A stretch of DNA of 64,000 nucleotides, taken from NCBI RefSeq assembly GCF_002994745.2, contig NC_037090.1, forward strand, positions 13,752,001 through 13,816,000, written 5' to 3'. The stretch is from Rosa chinensis (lineage: Eukaryota; Streptophyta; Magnoliopsida; Rosales; Rosaceae). Positions 10,985 through 22,075 of the stretch are shown in pieces (position 1 is the first letter of the stretch; each line of letters begins with the position of its first letter). The notes under the pieces were generated by a model, which made no database searches, was not told where the DNA came from, and was given only the letters and a program-made list of their open reading frames with translations. Made by a program: the position numbers and the translations under genes.

Positions 10985-11164
10985 AGTAGAAAACAATACT
11001 TCAATTCAAGGTTAATTCGATAATCTATTCATCCCACAATGGGGATATATATATACAAATACAAAGGAGTAGTCTAACTCTAATAGGAAACAATCTTTCC
11101 ATAATTACAGGATATTCTAATTAAATAAAATCCTAATTACATACAGATTTACAGCGATTCTACA
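10985..11164 (-). repeat. 5' LTR of the RE1-like Copia element
   Basis: Second copy of the 180-bp LTR. Its inner border is fixed by the primer-binding site and its outer border by the TGTAGAATC terminus; the inner border is certain to within about three bases. Confidence 0.9.
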
Positions 11165-12420
11165 CAGTATAGGAGAGAGCATGATTAAATTTCTAGCATC
11201 GGTTGATTTGGTAAAATATGTATTGTAGATTTGTAGTCACTCATCAAAGAGATCGACTAAAGAAGCCAATTTTGGTGTTGTCTAAATCAACACGTCTAGT
11301 TTAGATGTCTTTCCTTCCTAGCCCAATAGGAAAAGAGTTGAATTTGCAAATGGAATCACATGCAGTGAGGTCCACAGTTTTCCAGGAAGAAACAACAGGA
11401 ACTGTAAATTAGGACAGGGAAAAAAAGGCCGACAAGTGAAAATATACTGTAAATTTATTATCTTCTAAGATGATTGGTACACCAATAATGATCATCATCC
11501 GTAGCTTTGTCTCCGCCATTTGAATATGCAGTAGTACTTTGTACACGATCACATGCCTCCCATCCCATTGATCAGAGAAGCTCTTCTGCAGTGAAGCCCA
11601 TAAGCCCATAAAACTTCCATAATGGCATTTGCTCATGCAAAGAGGATTGCCTGAATACAAACAAGAATTAAAATGCAAAAGAAAACAAGAGACACCGATT
11701 GAAGAGCCTAACAAACTCCAGGAGATAATGATATTTCTTTTTCTGCTTGCTGGTCCCTAAAACTCAGCATGCATGACAGTAAATTTACTATAAGTCTATA
11801 ATGCACTATAGCAGATCCCCTCGGAATCAGAATTGGAATTCCTCATGAGTTTTACTATACTTGAGAGGGATCTGGAGCATTCTTCATACTTTGTTCAGGA
11901 TTGCTACTTTCAAATCATTCATGTAAAAACATTAGATGTCTAAAATCATTTAAACATATAGTTATCATCATGATTATTTCTGTTAAATGACCGAATAGTT
12001 ATCAATATAATTGATATCTTGTGACTGAGAATAAGTCTCAACTCTCAAGTACAGATCTACAAATCAATGTTGCGAAAATATTGTCTAGTGTCATCAGAAT
12101 GCAAACTCTTCGAGTATGAGTTAAGACTGGTCCTTGATTAGAAAGTAAAGTTGTATGTCATAGCACTATGTTTGGAATGATGATGCATGATGAATTCAAT
12201 TGAAGCTTTAACAATTTGAAGTTCAGCTTACACTAGAATTGAATATTTATGTAGGATATACACAGCTGGACCTTAATTCTTTACTTCAAAATCTTATCCT
12301 CACTTTGCTTCTGTTATTGCGATGTAAAAACTAAATTCATTAGTTACTCCAATTACTTATCATCCAATTGATAAGACGAACATGATCTCCCCGTCAAAAT
12401 CTTACTTCACATTAAAACCC
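11165..12420. other. intergenic, no supported gene
   Basis: AT-rich single-copy-looking DNA. A minus-strand stretch near 11460-11590 reads like a short protein tail (WEACDRVQSTTAYSNGGDK) but has a stop upstream and no recognisable family, so I do not call it a gene. Confidence 0.5.
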
Positions 12421-12522
12421 TTCTCCTCATGAAGTGTGGGCGGCCGGAGCAGCGTAAGGTACGTTACCTACATTCGAAGTCGGGTACAGAGGCTTGTAGA
12501 AAAAGTCTTGGGTAGGGGCTGC

Positions 12523-12837
12523 CACGTGGTGGGGCCGTGCGGCCCTCCAATCAAAATTCTCAAATTTTTCTCTCTTTTCCGAAACTGTCCCTGATTTTTG
12601 ATATGAAATACCCAAAATACCCCCCTGCTTGGGGTATGATTAGCCCGCCCCACTGCCACGTGGTGCGGGTGCCGTACCTAAGACCTTCTCGAGGCTTGTA
12701 ACACATGTATAAGGTGACAAGACCCCACATGTCACGTGGAGAGTGGGGTCAGTAGCCACGTATAAGAGACAAACAAAGGCTGCTTGCAGAATCTCCTCTA
12801 ATCCCCTCTCCACCAATCATCTCCTCCCTCCCACGTG
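12523..12837 (+). promoter_or_regulatory. cluster of four G-boxes upstream of the TIGR01589 gene
   Basis: Four exact CACGTG hexamers lie at 12523-12528, 12657-12662, 12733-12738 and 12832-12837, in a locally GC-rich block 300-620 bp ahead of the start codon. G-boxes bind bZIP and bHLH factors (ABA, light and circadian responses). The third lies between inverted arms GACCCCAC (12721-12728) and GTGGGGTC (12743-12750). The hexamers are certain; their function is inferred. Confidence 0.7.
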
Positions 12838-13140
12838 GGCATTGCAACGATGACATCACAGGATACTACTACTACACCCTGCACTTTCTTTATTTATTCA
12901 TCTCTTCCATGTCCCCTTTCCTTATTTTAACCTATAATCAATCCAGTGCTCATGTACAGTCGGCTTGCATACTAAACTTTAATTTCTTGCTCCTATTTGT
13001 TATGATCTAGTCCTCCTCTCCCTCCTCCTCATCTCAATTTCTCTAAATCTACCTAATTTGTTCACAGTTTGAACCAAGTCTGTGCTAGAACTAGACAGGT
13101 AGAGCTAGCTACTTGTATAGATATATATCTTCTGCACAAC

Positions 13141-13875
13141 ATGGGCGATTCTTCATCTGCGTCATACATCCACATGGTAAGCTAGCTACTACTGTGTAAG
13201 ATGCAGTGACTTTAATTCCCTTAATCGATGATGATCATGTTCAGGGATGAAGTCAAGCTTGTAAGAGACTTGCTCCGTCCCTGATCGATCATAGGATCCA
13301 TCGAACCCCTGACTTATTCTGGACTCTTTTAGCCTTTGATAAGTCTTGTTGGTTAATTAGCTATTGCTTCAAAGTTTTATTGTACTTCTTTGATTCAATA
13401 TGTGATCGTTGTTTTTTCTTTTTACGAGTTTTGATTGGATGATAATGATGATGAAAACGATGATATCCATGGTTTGATTAGGTGCACCACTTGATCGAGG
13501 AGTGCATCATCTTCAACATGAGCAGAGAAGAGTGCATGGAAGCCCTCTCCAAGCATGCTAATATAAAACCCATTATTACCTCCACAGGTACTTCATCAAC
13601 TTGACATGTATATATAGGTGTTTTTATCTTTAATCCTTCTCTATCTTCTAACACAAACATGTTTAATTGCATTGGATTGATTGGGCGGTTCAGTTTGGAA
13701 GGAGCTGGAGAAGGAGAACAAGGAGTTCTTTGAGGCCTACACAAACAGCAGAGAGGCTGTGAGAGAATCCAAAATGGAGAGAAAGCAAAGAATCCAGAAG
13801 ATGCTTTCGGGTCATCTTTCTCAAACAGACACAGACGACAGCAGCTGCACCAATACTACCGAATCCGACGACTAG
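13141..13875 (+). CDS. small plant-specific TIGR01589/DUF1589 (A_thal_3526) protein, three exons
   Basis: Exons 13141-13176, 13482-13587 and 13694-13875 join to 324 nt, giving 107 residues. Both introns have GT donors and AG acceptors; the second splits a valine codon (G|TT). The protein runs from MGDSSSASYIHM through HHLIEECIIFNMSREECMEAL and ITSTVWKELEKENKEFFEAY to an acidic serine/threonine-rich tail ending ESDD. The central 55 residues match the TIGR01589 pattern: an LIE..I.....EEC.E.L helix, then VW..LE.EN.EFF.AY. I know of no biochemical function for this plant-specific domain. There is no signal peptide or membrane segment, so it is probably soluble. All splice sites and the frame are intact, making this one of the two clear host genes in the window. 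Confidence 0.88.
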
Positions 13876-14641
13876 TAATTTGCATTTATATTTAATTCGG
13901 ACAACGATCGATATCAGAATCAGATGACCTTTTCTGCTTTGCTAGCTAGATCGAGAACCGCTAGATTTTATCTGTAACATCAGCATAAAGGGAGTAAACT
14001 AGAAGTGTACGTAGCTGGCTTTATATGTATGCAAAGCTACAAGGACGGCACATACGACGTCCTGGTAGTTATCAGTAGCATTAGTTTTTGTTGTTTTGGC
14101 TGCTATTCTGGTGTCATGAATAATAGTTGGGAAATGTGATTTCTGTGGCTAGGGTACCACACGTGGAGTAAACGTGGCGAAGCCTGCTGTGCTCGAACTG
14201 GCTTCCATTGTGCGTAACTGCGTATGTGCCTTTCATGCAGATGTGATGGCATCTATTGACCTGTAAATAATTTGCAGCTGGCGTTTGTTCTCTCTTCTTG
14301 AAGTTTTTTTTTTCTTGTTTTTTTTGGGAAACATGATATTCTTTCTTCTTTTATTATTGATGAGGCGTTACGACCCTCTCATATGTGCATGTAGGAATAA
14401 TAAATAAGGAAAGATTACGGCCACATTGACCTATTAGGATGTTTTCGATCACAAGTAATCCGAGATTATTAAATAATTATTTATAAATGGAAAAATTCGT
14501 GATACTGCGAAATTATTTGATAGTTAAATCACATCTCAAACGCCACTGACAGTATTAAAGAATCCTTTTTAAAAAAAAAATTAAAAAACATGTATGAATA
14601 ATTGAATAAATCAATATCTTATGAGAAACATTAAAAAGTTA
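13876..14641. other. 3' flank of the TIGR01589 gene
   Basis: Contains the presumable 3' UTR and AT-rich intergenic DNA up to the next retroposon. No further coding or repeat structure is supported. Confidence 0.5.
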
Positions 14642-14712
14642 GAGCTGTCACCTTTCTCTCTCTCTCTCAACAGAGGGTTAGGGTTTCGGTTTCTTTGTTC
14701 TCCTATCAACAA

Positions 14713-15765
14713 GATGAGCTCTGTTGAATCAATGGCCACTAGGCTAGCCTCCTCTCTTGCAATCGCTGAAGGTAAGAGACATATCGATTTGCGTCCAATA
14801 CATGGCCAAGGTTTGAGACAATCGAATGTGTTCTTGGTGGGCAAACTTCTCACAGCCTGCGACTTCAAGAACAAGTTATTCATCAGGATGTTTCGCAACG
14901 CTTGGAGGATCAATGGGGTGTTGTAGGTGGAGGAAGCTGAGGGGCAAAGGGTGCTCTTCAAGCTGTCGGACCCTGCATATAGGGTTCAGATCTGGCGCGG
15001 TGCGTTGTGGGGCTATAACCACTCTCTAGTGGCCCTCGCTTGGTACAACGGCATAATGTCGGTGGAAAAATTTCCTCTGACCACGGTGTCGTATTAGATT
15101 ACCATGCAACGAGTCCTGCCGGCTTTCCGATCTAAACATGTCATGACAATGATCGGGTATATACTAGGGGACTTCTAGGAGAATGACAAGAATGCCAAGA
15201 AGGCCGGGAAGCTCCGGATTAGGGTTGACAACTTGAGATTCCGTTGAACAAGCCATTACCGTTCAAGCGATAGTATTGGATAGAGGATGAGGTCGAGTTC
15301 CTGTGTAAATTCAAGTACAACAAGCTTTTCGATAGGTGCTCTAATTATGGGCTTGTGACTCATGTGGGACTGCCGTGTTAAGGACCACCATTAGATGAGG
15401 ATGATGAGGAGGCAGAGCGGACTGTTCAGGGGTCCCAGTCTATGATACCGGAGGCGACATCTGGTGGCTTGCCGGTGCATGGAATCACAACGGCGTCGTC
15501 TTCTGGCACTGCTAGTAGCGGCTGGGTTAACACGACTATGAGGGCTAGGGTTCCAAAATCGTGCCCAACTCTCGTGTTCCAGACTCCATTACCAGGTTCG
15601 GTTGCTGAACCTCCTCTGAGTGCTTTGTTTCCAAAACAGAAAAGACAGGTGGTGATGCAAACTTGCAGAAGACAGCAATGACTCTGGAGTGGATCAACGG
15701 CAAGCGTCGAAGTCGTGGGGATAGTTTGACTATATCTCCAAAAAAGCTGAAGCTGAGTTTGGCTA
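14713..15765 (+). pseudogene. DUF4283/zinc-knuckle protein pseudogene, 5' part
   Basis: From ATG 14713 the frame reads MSSVESMATRLASSLAIAEG and LRQSNVFLVGKLLTACDFK, the start of a DUF4283 domain. A stop follows at about 14924, and several more occur through KFPLTTVSY, KHVMTMIGYILGDF and GKLRIRVDNLRF. The knuckle near 15330-15380 reads C-SN-Y-GLVT-H-VGLP-C, so the second cysteine is now tyrosine. The protein cannot be made; the sequence is a relic of a LINE-type ORF1. Confidence 0.8.
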
Positions 15766-16824
15766 TTGTAACGCCCCAATTTACACATCTCCAAATTAGT
15801 TACATTACAGTGTCGCGAACCTTAGGAAGCACAAGTTAAGAAAGCTTAACTCATGTCCTAAAGAGACGCAAGGCAATTTAACTAAAATTCAAAATTTTTG
15901 AAATGGTAAGAGTTGGCTGAAAGCGTAAAGTTTAAAGTAAGGTGAAATTGAAAACTTTATTCTTGTTTGTTAAAAGGACATTATAACTAAAACAACGTCA
16001 AGAGTGTTTTCTGAACATAACTAGTTAATTGAAACAAAACTGAATGAACAAATTACAGCATTGAAAATAAATTCTAATTTGGTTGAAACCATTTGAATAC
16101 AAAGTTAAGAAGCCAACAAAGATTGACAAATACAAGTTAACATTCACCTTTATCAAACAATGATAAATAAGTAGAGGTGAATAAAATGTAAAGGCAATTA
16201 TACCGAATAGTTAAAGTAAAAATGCAGCACCCAGCTTCGTCCCAAAAACCTCCTCAATCCTCGTGCACAGTACCGCAAGACCAACTATAGTAGGGCTAAA
16301 CTTTCGTCCTTGCTGCTCAAACATCAACCCAGCTAGGTTTGAAATCCAAATAGTAATTAGCGCCACTTGAGTAAAATAGAATAAAATTAAATAAAGAACT
16401 CCCAATGTGAAACCATATGAAAATGAATGAGTACCCGGAAACTTGATGACTGGTCTAATACTAGCTAACTACATCCTCACCGAAGATTTAAATCTTCAAC
16501 AATAGGTGAAAAGTAGCGAGAGTATCAATTTACGCCGTACCACCTAGATCTAGTGTCACACCTCAAAAGATGTCAAACACTATTCCTTCTGTATAGCCCA
16601 TCCAGAGGCTTAGGGGATCGAAACCCAAGGAAGTCGCTATGCCCCGCTCACTCTCAAGTCATCTCATTAACTCAAGCGTTAAATCTTAAAAACCACTTCA
16701 AACCATAAAATAATGTATAAAACAAAAGAGCACAAACTAGAGTGTAGCCTTCCTACTTGGAATCGAATATGACGTAGCTTGATAGCTTAACAATGGAAAA
16801 CATATCGACGAACTAGCCACCACC

Positions 16825-17055
16825 CACTACAGGAAAACAAGTCATTTACGGCGTGCAATACATGCTTTAAATGACTTTTTACGACGTGCAAAAACAGGCC
16901 TTTAAAGACCGCGCTATAAATGGTGCTTCTAATTTACGACGTGCGTAAATTTACCGCGTGCATTTTGCACGTCGTAAATAAGTTGAATTTATGACTTACA
17001 TTGCACGCCGTAAATAATAAATTTTACGGCCCGCTGTAAATGTCATTCTGATTTC
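16825..17055. repeat. left subterminal repeats of the CACTA element
   Basis: TTACGGCGTGC or TTACGACGTGC motifs occur near 16849, 16878 and 16933, with inverted copies near 16965 and 17004. TTTACGACGTGC and GCACGTCGTAAA form a perfect 12-bp inverted pair. Such arrays are transposase-binding regions in known CACTA elements. Confidence 0.75.
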
Positions 17056-18191
17056 AAAAAAAAAAAATTAATTTGGCTTGGAAAACATGTATAACAAAAC
17101 TAAGAGTAGAACAAAGAAAGGAACACTTCATTGAATGTTAATAATCCACTTCAATTACAAAATTATTTGAAGTGTAAGAATATATATATATATATATATA
17201 ATAACAATACCTATTGATCCTAATCTACAGAAAACTGCATTCCAGCTTTCAACTTATTCACTAAAACAAACATATGAACTCAATCTGTTGCCAGAAGTGA
17301 TGGAGCCAAACATATTGTTGTCAACATTGGTGCCACTCCTCTCAATGGGGCTTCAAGCTTTGAACCTCCTGCAAACACTTATCAGTTATCACTATATATC
17401 GACCAAATCAACAATAAAAGTAATAAGAAAACTCCATTTAGCAATGTTCTTTTAGCAGACAATTTAGCAACCTTTAAACAAGTCAACTAAGAAAGAGGAA
17501 AAAGCCATGACAAACAAAATTTAAAACCATGACAAGCACATTTAGCAAATTAAACTTAAATCTGCATGTGTACTATATATATTATAGTATAATATATAAC
17601 CATGATGAGTAAGAAGCATCAGCAGATTCCATACCTGCGTGGCAACTGGGAAATCATCTGCAAAATCTGGCGGAAAAGAAAAGATCCACTTTTTCTTTAA
17701 AAAAAAACGGCTACCCTGTAGACATAGTCAAACTCATTATTTCTTCTTTTAAATTGGTTAGATATAAATGCTACATAAGATTGGATGGTCACTTATTGAG
17801 ATTAACAAATAAATAGATATGACTTATGGAGAATGATACAAGGATAGCAAGATAAGTCAACCTGCTTTCCATGAGACCCAGTAATTGCTAGTTGCAAGAA
17901 ACCATCATGATACTTCTTCGCCTTTTGAGTTAGCTATGTGGTGTACAAAGCCTGCCATATTAGTATCTTAGAAGACTAAATATAGTTGATAAAGTTCAAA
18001 GATGTGCTACATATATTCATCCTGCATATGATATTAACATAAAATCTACCCATAATGCAGAGACAAAGATACTCAGAGTTTCATGTTATATAAGAAACAG
18101 AGAGGATTTCACATTTGTATATGGTCCTGATAAACAGAAATGCGAATAACTACATAAACTAAACAAAAAAATCAAAATGAATAGTTATGGG

Positions 18192-20166
18192 TGATAGGAG
18201 CATTTTAATGTGATATTTTAATAGTTAACTCCTCACATTTTGCTTAGTTAATTCCTTAACTGAATCGATTTTTAATTCAATTTCTATTTTTAGGTACATT
18301 GGAGTAGATGAAGGTGAAATGAGCGTTAGGTCCATAATTACTTGGAAATTATGGAGAAAAATGGAAATGTACTAAAAGATCAATTTTACACATATTCCTA
18401 CTCCGGCTAGGAGAAACCAAGCCAAGCAAAGAAGAAGGAGCGGCCGCCTGACCAAATGAACCTCAAATGAGCTGAAACCTTCCAGATCCATTCTAGACAC
18501 CCAAAGGAACATTTCATATGAAGAGTACAAGATCCAGATAGAAGTGGAAGGCCTTCAAACAATCAGTCCAATTTTCTGCAGAAGCAAAACTGGAAAACTA
18601 GACCTGTGAGGAGTCCAGCAGAATTTCTGGCCCAACCACATGAATTGAAGCTCTGAAAATTAATCAGGATGATCTACACTCATAGAGGAACATTTGATAT
18701 GAAGAAATCGGAGGCCCAATATGAAGTTTTGATGGAGAAATAATTGAAGGAATAAAGGGGCAGAAACTGACCTGAAAACAGCTCAATACCACATGTTCAT
18801 GTTTCCTACCCACATGAAGAAAGCTAGATGCTTTTCTCTTTTTCCTTGGATATATTTTTCTTCTACAATCTCTTTAATAGATCATCATCACTTCCATGTT
18901 GCTGCACCTTCATGCTTTGCTTTCATTTCATCATTTCTCTATCTTTTCCATATTTTACAAGTGAACTTAGATCCACTTTTATTATTTTTCTTCCACTCAT
19001 CATTTCACTCTTCTTTTTCTTCCCTATATAAACACCTTCTCCTCTCATTCCAAGACATTCCTTCATCCATTCCATCTCCTTGTCTCTCCATTTCATTTCC
19101 ATTTTCCTTTCCACCCTCTAGAGCAAGCCACGAGTTCAAGCAAGGCCAAGGGAGAAGAAGAATTGCCGTGAGCATCATCCTCCATCATCATCCTTGAAGC
19201 TTGCTTTCGAGATTCAAGAGACTACATCCTCAATTCGTTCATCTCATCTCCATCTCACGGTGTAATCCGATTCTCCTTTGTAACCTTTGCTTTGATTTCG
19301 TTGGTTTTGTTCTAGTTGACATATATGTATGAACAAAGTATTATTTCTGAAATTTTTATGATTAATTGATATTTTCAGATTCATATCATTGTTCTTCGAG
19401 AGTTGCTTATGTGGGTTTGCTTAATTAAATTTGCGTTATAGATATCCTTTGTGTATTAATCTTATTTGGGTCGACACTTATAGGGTTTATGCATAATTGT
19501 TGCTAGGTTTAAGAACATGAAATCGACTTTTCGTTTTGTGTAAACTTAAATCAAAGTAGTAAAGGTTTTGCACAAAGATCGAATTTAATTAACGAGGATT
19601 GCAATTAGGTGGACTTTTCCATACTAAGTTGTACACTTGAGTTGATAGCCTTTCTCTATGTGTAATGCATTAAACATGTTGTGATTAACTAGCTTTCTAG
19701 TGTTTGAATGCATGTTTGATAGGATTGATCTAGGTGCTTTCGCTTAGGTTAATTAGCATTGAAAAGTAAAATATGGGAAATTATTTGCTTTTAACGTTTC
19801 ACATGATCAACTCCTTTCTCATGACTTAGATGAACAATATTAGGGTTTGAATCGATTTTAATCATAGTTTTAGTTTTAATCTTTGTTCTCTCATTCCATT
19901 CGTATTTTTATGTTTTTGCATTTTAATTGTTTTGTTAACTTAGTTTTATTTTCGAAAATCTAAAAACAAAATCCCCCCTTTTTTCGTAAATAATGTTTAT
20001 AGTTGTGAATATATTTGTGAATATTATACTTTGTTTTAATTTTAATTGTTTAATTGTTTGACAATGACAGGTGTACCCTCAATCCCCGGAATAGAACGAT
20101 CCCTATTTGCTTATACTACTAACGATATTTTCAGGGTTAAATTATGCGCTTGCTTTTAGCGCATCA
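18192..20166 (+). repeat. 5' LTR of the WUS-carrying element
   Basis: 1975 bp, TGAT...ATCA ends. The last bases form a hairpin ATGCGCT/AGCGCAT. Short frames inside (for example from 18793) recur in the other LTR copies and are not genes. Confidence 0.95.
19025..19032 (+). promoter_or_regulatory. LTR TATA box
   Basis: TATATAAA in the pyrimidine-rich context TTCTTCCCTATATAAACACC, conserved in the right LTR at 26000-26007. It is the likely core promoter of the element's RNA. Confidence 0.65.
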
Positions 20167-20171
20167 ATTTT

Positions 20172-20189
20172 TGGCGCCGTTGCCGGGGA
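20172..20189 (+). promoter_or_regulatory. primer-binding site, tRNA-Asp type
   Basis: TGGCGCCGTTGCCGGGGA begins six bases after the LTR. From memory, this is the primer site typical of Athila and related plant elements, complementary to a tRNA-Asp 3' end. Confidence 0.8.
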
Positions 20190-20960
20190 TTGAAAAATCA
20201 CTTGCTAAATTGTGTCATTTATTGTATATATTTGTTGTATATAAATTGTTTAAAACTTAGTTTAAATATTATTTATATTATTGAACATGAATTTTAATTG
20301 TAGGTTGTAAATTGAGAGGAATAGGTGAAGTATTTTTTATTAATATTGGCCTAAACCCCTTATTGGTACCTAGCTCAGGTCCCTAAAGGTTGAGGGCGGC
20401 CTTTATTAACACTTGTTGAACTGTCTTCACACTTATGAACTTTTTCATCTTAGTAAGTATAGCCTATGTGGAATGGTGTCTAGGAAGGGGACAACGTTCA
20501 TGACGGGTTTTTGAATCCAGAAGTGCTTGCAAATGGGCATAAACCACAATGTGGGAGTAGCTCATGCCAAAATGAATTTTTCCTCTCATGTACTCCCCTA
20601 CCTGGCCATTTCAGTAAGGTTGCCCAAACGATTTGAAAGGGAGTTTGTGTCTAGGCGACTATACTTGGGCCGCACGTCCACTTGATTTACCGCTTGGAAT
20701 TTGATTCGATATCAATAATGTTTATAATAAAAGAAATACTTGTGAATACTCTATACGTGTAAATTATTTTGTTGTTTCACACTTTAAACTTGTAAAAATA
20801 CTTTTCACGTTTTATACTCACTTGAGTACTTAACTTGTGTCTTATGTACAATATACTTGTTAATTATACTTGTAGTTTGTAATTAATAGTTATACTTGTT
20901 TTTATTTTGTATTTCTTTGTTAATTATAGTTACTAACTTTATTTAATGTAGGTACTGTCT
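20190..20960 (+). other. noncoding leader of the WUS-carrying element
   Basis: No gag-like frame. The stretch resembles the untranslated interior of Athila-derived non-autonomous elements (for example GGTTGAGGGCGGCCTTTATT near 20390). Confidence 0.55.
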
Positions 20961-21008
20961 GGCTGAAAGACGTAAAATACAAGCGCTACTTGGGAGGCAA
21001 CCCAATTC
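20961..21008 (+). repeat. Athila-type conserved block, copy 1
   Basis: GGCTGAAAGACGTAAAATAC, then AAGCGCTACTTGGGAGGCAA and CCCAATTCAG. The GCGCT...TTGGGAGGCAACCC core recurs near the 3' end of many plant Athila-like elements. A second copy is at 23249-23298. Function unknown. Confidence 0.75.
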
Positions 21009-21388
21009 AGAATATAATCAGATTTGCTTTCTCTTTCCCTATTTCTTTTTATTTTTCAATTTTTCTCTTTATTTTTTATTTTAGGATTTGTTTTCGTAAA
21101 TGTCTTCTATCTATGCTTACTTATTTCATTGCATGCTTTTAATTGATTACATTAAGGATAAAGCAATATTTAAGTGTGGGGGAAGGGATTTATATTTTTG
21201 TCTTTCATTTTGAGTCCTATATATATTTTTGTCTTTTATTTTTGAGTCCTATATATTAAAAAAAAAATTAATAATAATAATAATAATTATAAAAAAAAAA
21301 ACTGCATTCATTCAGTCTTATTAAATTCAACTATTTACAAAATATATATATATATATATATAAAATTAAAAAAAATTTATACACTATA

Positions 21389-22075
21389 CTAAGCCATGTC
21401 TGCATCTCCGTAGGAGTTGAGGCTGAGCTCAAGGGAAATGCGAGAGCCACCGCCATAGCCGCTACCTCCCTCGGAAGTAGTCTTCATGTTGCCAAAGATG
21501 TCCTCACCATGCATGGGGAATAGTGGAAGGGTTTCAATCTCCTGGTGATATTCTCCTCGTTGTTCCATGATCGATCCATCAACACCATAGCCGACACGTG
21601 ACCCAAAATTTAGATCAATGGATCTGTCAGTACTAGTAGAACCAGTGGAACCAAAGTTTAGATCAATGGACCTACCATCATCAGTAGAACTAGTGGATCC
21701 AAAATTGAGATCAAGAGATCCACCAACCCGAACGTTTCGAAATTCCCTCAACTTCTGCCTCTCACGAGCCTTGAGATTCTGGAACCAAAAGAAGACGTTC
21801 TTGCCCTCGATCTGCCCATATTGTTGCAGATGAAGGCAGATCTCTTGAATCTGCTCTGGAGTTGGGGATTTAAGCACCTTGTCATAGTAAAGCTCCTGGA
21901 GGATTCTTAGTTGATCTGGTGTGGGAGTCCACCGGTTATTGGTCAGCCTGATAGGCGTGTTGGCACTACTCCCGGCTGCTTGAATGCTTCCTCCCTCCTC
22001 GGTTGGTTGATGGGCTTGTAATTCCATTTGTTGCTGGGTTTGTAACTCCATTAGTTGCAGAGTTCGTGGTTCCAT
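21389..22075 (-). CDS. WUSCHEL-type homeodomain transcription factor captured in LTR element
   Basis: An uninterrupted 228-residue frame, ATG to TAG. Residues about 47-111 form a WUS-class homeodomain: [17 protein letters not shown], then [20 protein letters not shown], the recognition helix. Residues 182-188 are the WUS box TLPLFPM and residues 214-219 the EAR-like LELSLN. Both recruit TOPLESS-type co-repressors in known WUS proteins, which act in the nucleus to maintain shoot stem cells. Residues 119-160 hold three copies of S-(L/I)-DLNFGS. Helix 3 has WFQNL where WUS proteins usually have WFQNH. WUS genes usually contain introns and are longer (AtWUS 292 residues, from memory); here the homeobox is continuous. 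It lies antisense to the host element. Not ordinary TE cargo; a functional or very recently functional copy is plausible, but expression is unknown. Confidence 0.9.
   Translation of the reverse strand: MEPRTLQLMELQTQQQMELQAHQPTEEGGSIQAAGSSANTPIRLTNNRWTPTPDQLRILQELYYDKVLKSPTPEQIQEICLHLQQYGQIEGKNVFFWFQNLKARERQKLREFRNVRVGGSLDLNFGSTSSTDDGRSIDLNFGSTGSTSTDRSIDLNFGSRVGYGVDGSIMEQRGEYHQEIETLPLFPMHGEDIFGNMKTTSEGGSGYGGGSRISLELSLNSYGDADMA

Larger units (their letters stand above)
6852..11164 (-). mobile_element. Copia LTR retrotransposon (RE1-like), gag-deleted
   Basis: Two 180-bp direct repeats (6852-7031 and 10985-11164) flank a minus-strand interior. The primer-binding site TGGTATCAGAGC (initiator tRNA-Met) abuts the right LTR and a purine tract (AACTTGAGGGGGAG) abuts the left LTR. 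The domain order protease, integrase, reverse transcriptase, RNase H is that of Copia elements; the protein resembles RE1-type Pol. I see only two substitutions between the LTRs, so insertion is recent. The interior starts almost directly with the zinc knuckle, so the large N-terminal Gag domain is missing. No exact TSD is visible (TACTG versus TACTA at best). Confidence 0.92.

Noticed and set aside
6846..11169. TACTG/TACTA as TSD of the RE1-like Copia element
   Set aside because: It needs one mismatch and part of the motif belongs to the LTR end in both copies, so it is not independent evidence.
11409..11714. 101-codon minus-strand frame
   Set aside because: No recognisable domain and low-complexity hydrophobic composition in AT-rich DNA; no splice context.
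18793..19197. 134-codon frame in the LTR, repeated at 25768
   Set aside because: It is pyrimidine-rich promoter-proximal LTR sequence; the copies and the solo LTR differ by stops and indels, so coding use is unlikely.
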